Below, in pieces: positions 13,089 through 17,714 of a DNA stretch of 17,714 nucleotides; position 1 is the first letter of the stretch; each line of letters starts with the position of its first letter. Location of the stretch: positions 1-17,714 of the forward strand of contig SEBM01000017.1 of NCBI GenBank assembly GCA_004296145.1. The letters are read 5' to 3'. A program made the position numbers and the translations under genes. Under the pieces are notes generated by a model. It was not told the DNA's origin and did no database searches. It saw only the letters and a program-made list of their open reading frames with translations. Origin of the DNA: Flavobacterium sp. Lineage in GTDB: Bacteria > Bacteroidota > Bacteroidia > Flavobacteriales > Flavobacteriaceae.

Positions 13089-16000
13089 ATGAATTTAATA
13101 CGTTTTGCACTCCGCAAACCCATCTCCATATTAGTACTGGTTGCTGGTTTATTTTTCTTCGGAATTGGTGCCATCAAAGACATTAAGGTAGATATTCTTC
13201 CTAAGATGAATTTGCCGGTAATTTATATCGCGCATCCGTTTGGAGGTTATACTCCAGATCAGATGGAAGCTTATTTTGCCAAAAACTACGTAAACATTTT
13301 ACCCTTTTCTAACGGTATCAAATCGGTAGAAACCAAAAACATACAGGGGTTAATGATTATGAAATTAACTTATTACGAAGGAACTAATATGGCACAGGCT
13401 GCTGCCGAATTAAGTGCGCTTTCGAACAGGATTCAGGCGGCATTTCCTCCGGGAACACAGCCTCCGTTTATCATTCGTTTTGATGCTTCTTCATTGCCGA
13501 TTGGACAATTGGTTTTGAGTTCTAAAATAAGATCAAACAACGAATTACAGGATTTGGCCAACGTTTATGTTCGTGCTTCCTTTACCTCTATTCCGGGATT
13601 ATTATCTCCGGCACCTTTCGGCGGAAGCCCAAGAACAATTGAGGTAAACGTTGATCCTGATTTATTGCGTTCTCATAATATGACGCCGGACCAGATTGTT
13701 GAAGCGATTCGTATTAACAACCAGACGGCTCCTTCAGGAAATGTGAGAATGGGCGACAAAAACTACATTACACCAACCAATAATACCATTAAAGAAGTTA
13801 AAGATTTCGAACAGATTCCGTTGTTTAAGGGCGGTGTTCAGAACTTAAAATTGGGTGATGTTGCCACAGTAAAAGATGGTGCAGACGTTACAGCAGGTTA
13901 TGCTTTAGTAAACGGAAAACGTTCGGTTTATATCAGTATTGCAAAAGCCGGAGATGCATCGACATGGGATGTGGTTCAGAAATTAAAAGCAGAATTGCCT
14001 AAAATTCAGAGTACACTTCCTGAAGATGTAAAATTATCTTATGAATTTGACCAGTCGGTTTATGTAATCAACTCGGTAAAAAGTTTGATTACAGAAGGAA
14101 TTATCGGAGCGGTTTTAACCGGTTTAATGGTATTGCTTTTCCTTGGTGACCGTCGTGCAGCTTTAATTGTAATTATGACGATTCCGATTTCGATTATTTC
14201 TGGGGTTTTATTCCTTAAATTATTCGGGCAAACGATCAACTTAATGTCTCTGAGCGGACTTGCTCTTGCCATTGGTATTTTGGTGGATGAAAGTACGGTT
14301 ACAATTGAAAATATTCACCAGCATCTTGACATGGGAAAACCAAAAGCACTCGCCATTTGGGATGCCTGTCAGGAAATTGCTTTGCCTAAATTATTGATCT
14401 TACTTTGTATTCTGGCGGTATTTGCACCGGCATTTACCATGGTTGGTATTCCGGGAGCGTTATTCTTACCGTTGGCTTTGGCAATCGGATTCTCAATGAT
14501 TATTTCGTTTTTACTTTCTCAGACTTTCGTGCCGGTAATGGCGAACTGGATGATGAAAGGACATGCAAAACACGAACATGAACCAAACATTACAGACGAC
14601 GAAGCAGAATTTAATCAATGTGGATTAACGCCTGAATCTGAGAAAGATTTAATCTCTCAGAAAAAAGTAATGGTGGAAAGAGACGATACCGATAAAGATG
14701 GAAAAATCGGGGCTTTTGAAAGATTCAGAATCCGTTTTATGCGAACTTTAGATCGTTTATTCGTTCATAAAAAAATAACGAGTATTGTTTATCTGGTTTC
14801 TGCAACGGTTCTGGCTATAGTATTTATTTCTTTTATCGGAAAAGATGTTTTCCCGAAAGTAAACTCAAGTCAGTTTCAGCTACGAATTCGTGCCGTTGAC
14901 GGAACACGTCTGGAACGTACCGAAGAACAGGCTGTTATCGTACTGAAAGAATTAGAAAAAATGGTAGGAAAAGAACATATCGGAATTTCATCTGTTTATG
15001 TTGGACAGCACCCTTCTCTATTCTCCATCAACCCGATTTACTTGTTCATGGCGGGTTCTCACGAAGCAGTGTTTCAGGTAAGTTTAAAAGAATACCATGT
15101 TGACATGGATGATTTTAAAGATGATTTTAGAGCAAGAATCAAAAAATTATTACCAGATACTAAACTTTCTTTTGAACCTATCGAATTAACAGACAAAGTT
15201 TTGAGTCAGGGATCACCGACTCCGATCGAAGTTCGAATTGCCGGAAAAGACAAAAAACGAAATGAATTGTACGCCAATCAAATTGTAGATAAACTAAAAG
15301 CAATTTCCTATTTCAGAGACGTACAAATCGGACAGCCGATTCATTATCCTGCCATGAATATTGATATTGACAGAACACGTGCAGCTGAATTGGGAGTGGA
15401 TATGAATGATATTTCAAGATCGTTAATCGCTTCTACTTCATCATCAAGATATACCGAAAAAAATACGTGGGTAGACGAAAGAGCCGGATTATCATACAAT
15501 GTTCAGGTTCAGGTTCCTTTAAATAAAATGAAAAGCAAAACCGATATTGGAGAAATTCCGGTATTAAAGAATTCACTTCGTCCGGTTTTGAGTGACGTAG
15601 CAAAAATTACACCTACTTATGTAAGTGGTGAAAATGATAATTTAGGGGCTATGCCGTACATTACAGTTACAGCCAACATCAGCCAGACCGATTTAGGAAC
15701 GGCAGCAAAAGATGTGGAAAAAACAATTAGTTCTTTGGGCGAATTACCTCGTGGTTTGTTTATCTCGCCAATTGGATTAAGTAAAGTACTAAGCGAAACA
15801 TTAAGCAGTTTGCAGGTTGGGTTATTGGTTGCCATCTTTGTAATCTTCTTAATGTTAGCCGCTAATTTTCAGTCGTTCAAAGTTTCGCTGGTTATTTTAA
15901 CAACAGTTCCGGCGGTAGTTTTAGGAGCGTTATTAATGCTGACGATCACAGGTTCTACGCTTAACTTACAATCGTATATGGGAATCATTATGTCGGTTGG

Positions 16001-16373
16001 GGTTTCTATTGCCAATGCCGTTTTACTGGTCACGAATGCAGAACAGCTTCGAAAAATAAATGGAAATGCTTTAGAATCGGCTCGTGAAGCTGCAGCGTTG
16101 CGTCTTCGTCCGATTATCATGACTTCTGTGGCGATGATTGCGGGAATGTTACCAATGGCAATTGGTCATGGCGAAGGTGGCGATCAGGTTTCTCCGTTGG
16201 GAAGAGCGGTTATCGGCGGATTATTATTCTCTACTTTTGCCGTATTATTGATCCTTCCGCAGATATTTGCCTGGGCACAAGAAAAAACATCGACACAATC
16301 TGTTTCATTAGATCCGGAAGACGAAGAAAGCATCCATTATATCTCATCATTAAAACCAAAAAATGAAAAATAA
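13089..16373 (+). CDS. RND-type efflux permease (AcrB superfamily)
   Basis: A 1094-residue inner-membrane proton-driven efflux permease, somewhat longer than AcrB (1049). The layout is standard: TM1 (about 14-34), the first periplasmic porter domain with 'FPPGTQPPFIIRFDASSLPIGQLVLSS', TM2-TM6 with 'GDRRAALIVIMTIPISIISGVLFL', a cytoplasmic linker (about 490-562), TM7, the second porter domain and TM8-TM12 ending near residue 1065. In TM4 the AcrB Asp407-Asp408 pair is Asp400-Glu401 ('LVDESTVTIEN'). In TM10 the Lys940 position reads Ala975 ('VSIANAVLL'), so the proton relay differs from AcrB; related divergent RND clades also lack this Lys. The linker carries His-rich 'GHAKHEHE' (491-498) and a perfect EF-hand-type loop at 533-544. 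The adaptor gene overlaps its 3' end by 11 bases. Substrate is not predictable; the Asp-Glu motif and lack of CusA-like Met clusters make a heavy-metal pump less likely than drugs or lipophilic compounds. Confidence 0.93.
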   Translation: MNLIRFALRKPISILVLVAGLFFFGIGAIKDIKVDILPKMNLPVIYIAHPFGGYTPDQMEAYFAKNYVNILPFSNGIKSVETKNIQGLMIMKLTYYEGTNMAQAAAELSALSNRIQAAFPPGTQPPFIIRFDASSLPIGQLVLSSKIRSNNELQDLANVYVRASFTSIPGLLSPAPFGGSPRTIEVNVDPDLLRSHNMTPDQIVEAIRINNQTAPSGNVRMGDKNYITPTNNTIKEVKDFEQIPLFKGGVQNLKLGDVATVKDGADVTAGYALVNGKRSVYISIAKAGDASTWDVVQKLKAELPKIQSTLPEDVKLSYEFDQSVYVINSVKSLITEGIIGAVLTGLMVLLFLGDRRAALIVIMTIPISIISGVLFLKLFGQTINLMSLSGLALAIGILVDESTVTIENIHQHLDMGKPKALAIWDACQEIALPKLLILLCILAVFAPAFTMVGIPGALFLPLALAIGFSMIISFLLSQTFVPVMANWMMKGHAKHEHEPNITDDEAEFNQCGLTPESEKDLISQKKVMVERDDTDKDGKIGAFERFRIRFMRTLDRLFVHKKITSIVYLVSATVLAIVFISFIGKDVFPKVNSSQFQLRIRAVDGTRLERTEEQAVIVLKELEKMVGKEHIGISSVYVGQHPSLFSINPIYLFMAGSHEAVFQVSLKEYHVDMDDFKDDFRARIKKLLPDTKLSFEPIELTDKVLSQGSPTPIEVRIAGKDKKRNELYANQIVDKLKAISYFRDVQIGQPIHYPAMNIDIDRTRAAELGVDMNDISRSLIASTSSSRYTEKNTWVDERAGLSYNVQVQVPLNKMKSKTDIGEIPVLKNSLRPVLSDVAKITPTYVSGENDNLGAMPYITVTANISQTDLGTAAKDVEKTISSLGELPRGLFISPIGLSKVLSETLSSLQVGLLVAIFVIFLMLAANFQSFKVSLVILTTVPAVVLGALLMLTITGSTLNLQSYMGIIMSVGVSIANAVLLVTNAEQLRKINGNALESAREAAALRLRPIIMTSVAMIAGMLPMAIGHGEGGDQVSPLGRAVIGGLLFSTFAVLLILPQIFAWAQEKTSTQSVSLDPEDEESIHYISSLKPKNEK

Positions 16374-17454
16374 TAGCATAAAATCAATCGCATTAATATT
16401 CACCGCTTTAGTTGTTTTAAGCAGTTGTGAATCAAAGAAAAAAGAAGAAGCTGCGGCAACAGAAATCCAGCCGAAGGTAGAAACGTTTCTTCTTGCCAAA
16501 GAAAAACTAACAACAGAATTGCGTTTACCGGCTGAATTAACCGGTTTTCAACAAGTAGATTTATATGCTAAAGTGAGCAGTTTCGTAAAAACTCTAAAAG
16601 TAGATATTGGTTCTAAAGTAACCAAAGGACAGCTTTTAATTGTTTTGGAAGCGCCTGAAATCTCTTCGCAACTGGCTGCAGCCGAATCGAGATTAAAATC
16701 GATGGAAGCCATTTATGCAACCAGCAAAAGCACATACAACCGTTTGTACGAAACCAGCAAAGTAGAAGGAACTATTTCTAAAAATGATTTAGAAATGGCA
16801 AACGGAAAGAAAAATTCTGATTACGCACAATATCAGGCAGCAATTGCAGCGCACAAAGAAGTTTCGATTATAAGAGGTTATCTTGAAATCCGTGCTCCTT
16901 TTGACGGTGTTGTATCGGCAAGAAATGTCAATTTAGGAACATTTGTTGGTCCGGCAGGAAAAGGATCCGATTTGCCTTTATTGACGATTCAGCAGCAAAA
17001 CAAATTGCGTCTGGCGGTTTCTATTCCAGAATTATACACAGGATATTTACACAACGGCGACGAAATGAGTTTTAATGTAAAATCTTTACCGGATACTTTT
17101 AAAGCAACAATTCAGAGAATGTCGGGAGCTTTAGATTTAAAACTGCGTTCGGAGCGCGTAGAAATGGACGTACACAACACAAAAGGAAATTTATTACCAG
17201 GAATGGTTGCCGAAGTTTTGTTACCGCTTAACGCGAAAGACAGCACATTTGTAATCCCGAAATCGGCATTGATCAATTCTGCCGAAGGTCTTTTTGTAGT
17301 TCGGGTAATTGACCACAAAGCACAAAAAATTGAAGTTAAAAAAGGAAGGGAAATCGACGATAAAATTGAAATTTTCGGAGATCTGGACCGCAACGATAAA
17401 CTGGTAAAAATTGCCAGCGAAGAAACTAAAGAAGGAGATATTATAAACGAATAA
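16363..17454 (+). CDS. Lipoprotein periplasmic adaptor of the RND pump (MFP/HlyD family)
   Basis: A 363-residue membrane-fusion protein linking the permease to the TolC-like duct. A lipoprotein signal is clear: Lys7, hydrophobic stretch and lipobox LSSC with Cys22 as the lipidated residue, followed by a Lys/Glu-rich linker. The barrel-sandwich (lipoyl) half-motifs are 'VKTLKVDIGSKVTKGQLLIVLEAPE' (about 70-94) and 'LEIRAPFDGVVSARNVNLGTFVG' (about 172-194). Between them lies an alpha-hairpin (95-170, 'SQLAAAESRLKSMEAIYATSKSTYNRL...'). A beta-barrel ('LRLAVSIPELYTGYLHNGDEMSFNV') and a membrane-proximal domain follow. The ATG overlaps the permease gene by 11 bases in another frame, so translation is coupled. 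Being last in the operon is unusual, since adaptors are normally first. A strong terminator follows 80 bases later. Confidence 0.93.
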   Translation: MKNNSIKSIALIFTALVVLSSCESKKKEEAAATEIQPKVETFLLAKEKLTTELRLPAELTGFQQVDLYAKVSSFVKTLKVDIGSKVTKGQLLIVLEAPEISSQLAAAESRLKSMEAIYATSKSTYNRLYETSKVEGTISKNDLEMANGKKNSDYAQYQAAIAAHKEVSIIRGYLEIRAPFDGVVSARNVNLGTFVGPAGKGSDLPLLTIQQQNKLRLAVSIPELYTGYLHNGDEMSFNVKSLPDTFKATIQRMSGALDLKLRSERVEMDVHNTKGNLLPGMVAEVLLPLNAKDSTFVIPKSALINSAEGLFVVRVIDHKAQKIEVKKGREIDDKIEIFGDLDRNDKLVKIASEETKEGDIINE

Positions 17455-17500
17455 CCTACGTTTAGCCTTCTATAGTAGATTACCATTAACTGTACGCATT

Positions 17501-17534
17501 CTTAGGAATGCAAATTTTGAAAATTTGCCTAAGG
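17501..17534 (+). other. Hairpin just before the operon terminator
   Basis: GCAAATTTT (17510-17518), G, AAAATTTGC (17520-17528) is a perfect 9-bp palindrome, extended outward by CTTAG (17501-17505) with CTAAG (17529-17533) after a small bulge. Together with the terminator hairpin it makes a double stem-loop at the operon 3' end, which may stabilise the mRNA. Confidence 0.55.
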
Positions 17535-17566
17535 ACAGCTCTCTATTTGGAGGGCTGTTTTTTTTT
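17535..17566 (+). terminator. Strong rho-independent terminator of the efflux operon
   Basis: A 9-bp stem (17535-17543 with 17550-17558, one G-U pair), loop TATTTG, then nine consecutive T to 17566. It is the clearest intrinsic terminator in the window and marks the end of the TolC-RND-adaptor operon. Confidence 0.88.
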
Positions 17567-17603
17567 ACTAGACCATATTAAAATTTCTTTATTCGTATGG
17601 GAT

Positions 17604-17682
17604 CATAATATATTTATTATGACAAATAAGAAATCTTTCAAGATTCTTATTTATAATTTGTAAGAAAAAATAAATACATTTG
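17604..17682 (+). promoter_or_regulatory. Promoter-like region for a gene beyond the window
   Basis: TACATTTG (17675-17682) matches the -7 consensus; TTTG at 17657-17660 lies only 14 bases upstream, short for a -33 box. Two inverted repeats precede it: CATAATA with TATTATG (17604-17621) and an imperfect 13-14 base pair (17624-17637 with 17640-17652). The remaining 32 bases hold no start codon in a recognisable gene. Confidence 0.4.
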
Positions 17683-17714
17683 AGAAAAGAAATTTCAAAC
17701 AGATACTTAATTAT

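Noticed and set aside
17112..17486. 124-codon minus-strand ORF over the adaptor gene
   Set aside because: It lies opposite a strongly supported MFP gene, has Ser/Leu/Ile-rich composition typical of antisense frames and no family features.

Overview
The window looks like chromosomal DNA of a Flavobacterium-type member of the Bacteroidota. The evidence is AT-rich DNA, start codons without Shine-Dalgarno tracts, repeated TAnnTTTG boxes of the Bacteroidota -7 type upstream of genes, and families common in that phylum: LytTR two-component systems, PepSY-like secreted proteins, DltE-type SDRs and an alginate-export-type porin. No tRNA, rRNA, transposase, integrase or CRISPR array was seen.

Layout. 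(1) 1-332 is non-coding and carries a 104-bp tandem repeat with one -7-like box per unit, then a 104-aa protein resembling a response-regulator receiver without its phospho-acceptor. (2) 878-4814 encodes three exported proteins: a YcaC-like isochorismatase-fold hydrolase, a YtcJ-like metal-dependent amidohydrolase and an outer-membrane porin. The last two overlap by one base; a terminator-like hairpin separates the first. Together they suggest uptake and periplasmic breakdown of a small amide or ester, substrate unknown. (3) 4815-5821 holds a palindromic element, a decayed copy of the porin 3' end, a 2H phosphoesterase (LigT-like) gene and a large nested palindrome. (4) 5822-8566 has an AraC-family regulator followed by two short-chain dehydrogenases. 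(5) 8567-8695 is a nested inverted repeat and terminator between convergent genes. (6) 8696-11525, minus strand, is a LytS-like sensor kinase and LytTR regulator (4-base overlap) followed by two paralogous secreted PepSY-like proteins. (7) 11580-17566 is a tripartite efflux operon in the order TolC-like, RND permease, lipoprotein adaptor. It lies divergent from the two-component genes, has a 31-bp near-symmetric operator in the shared upstream region, and ends in a strong terminator. A further promoter-like region for a gene outside the window closes the sequence.

The observations most worth following are: (a) two inverted-repeat elements flanking the AraC gene whose arms contain a small hairpin with three compensatory base-pair changes around an identical 9-base loop; (b) a canonical 12-residue EF-hand loop in the cytoplasmic linker of the RND permease; (c) the decayed porin tail that now supplies promoter sequence to the next gene; (d) the efflux operator with no cognate regulator gene in the window. 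All functional links between modules are inference from gene order.
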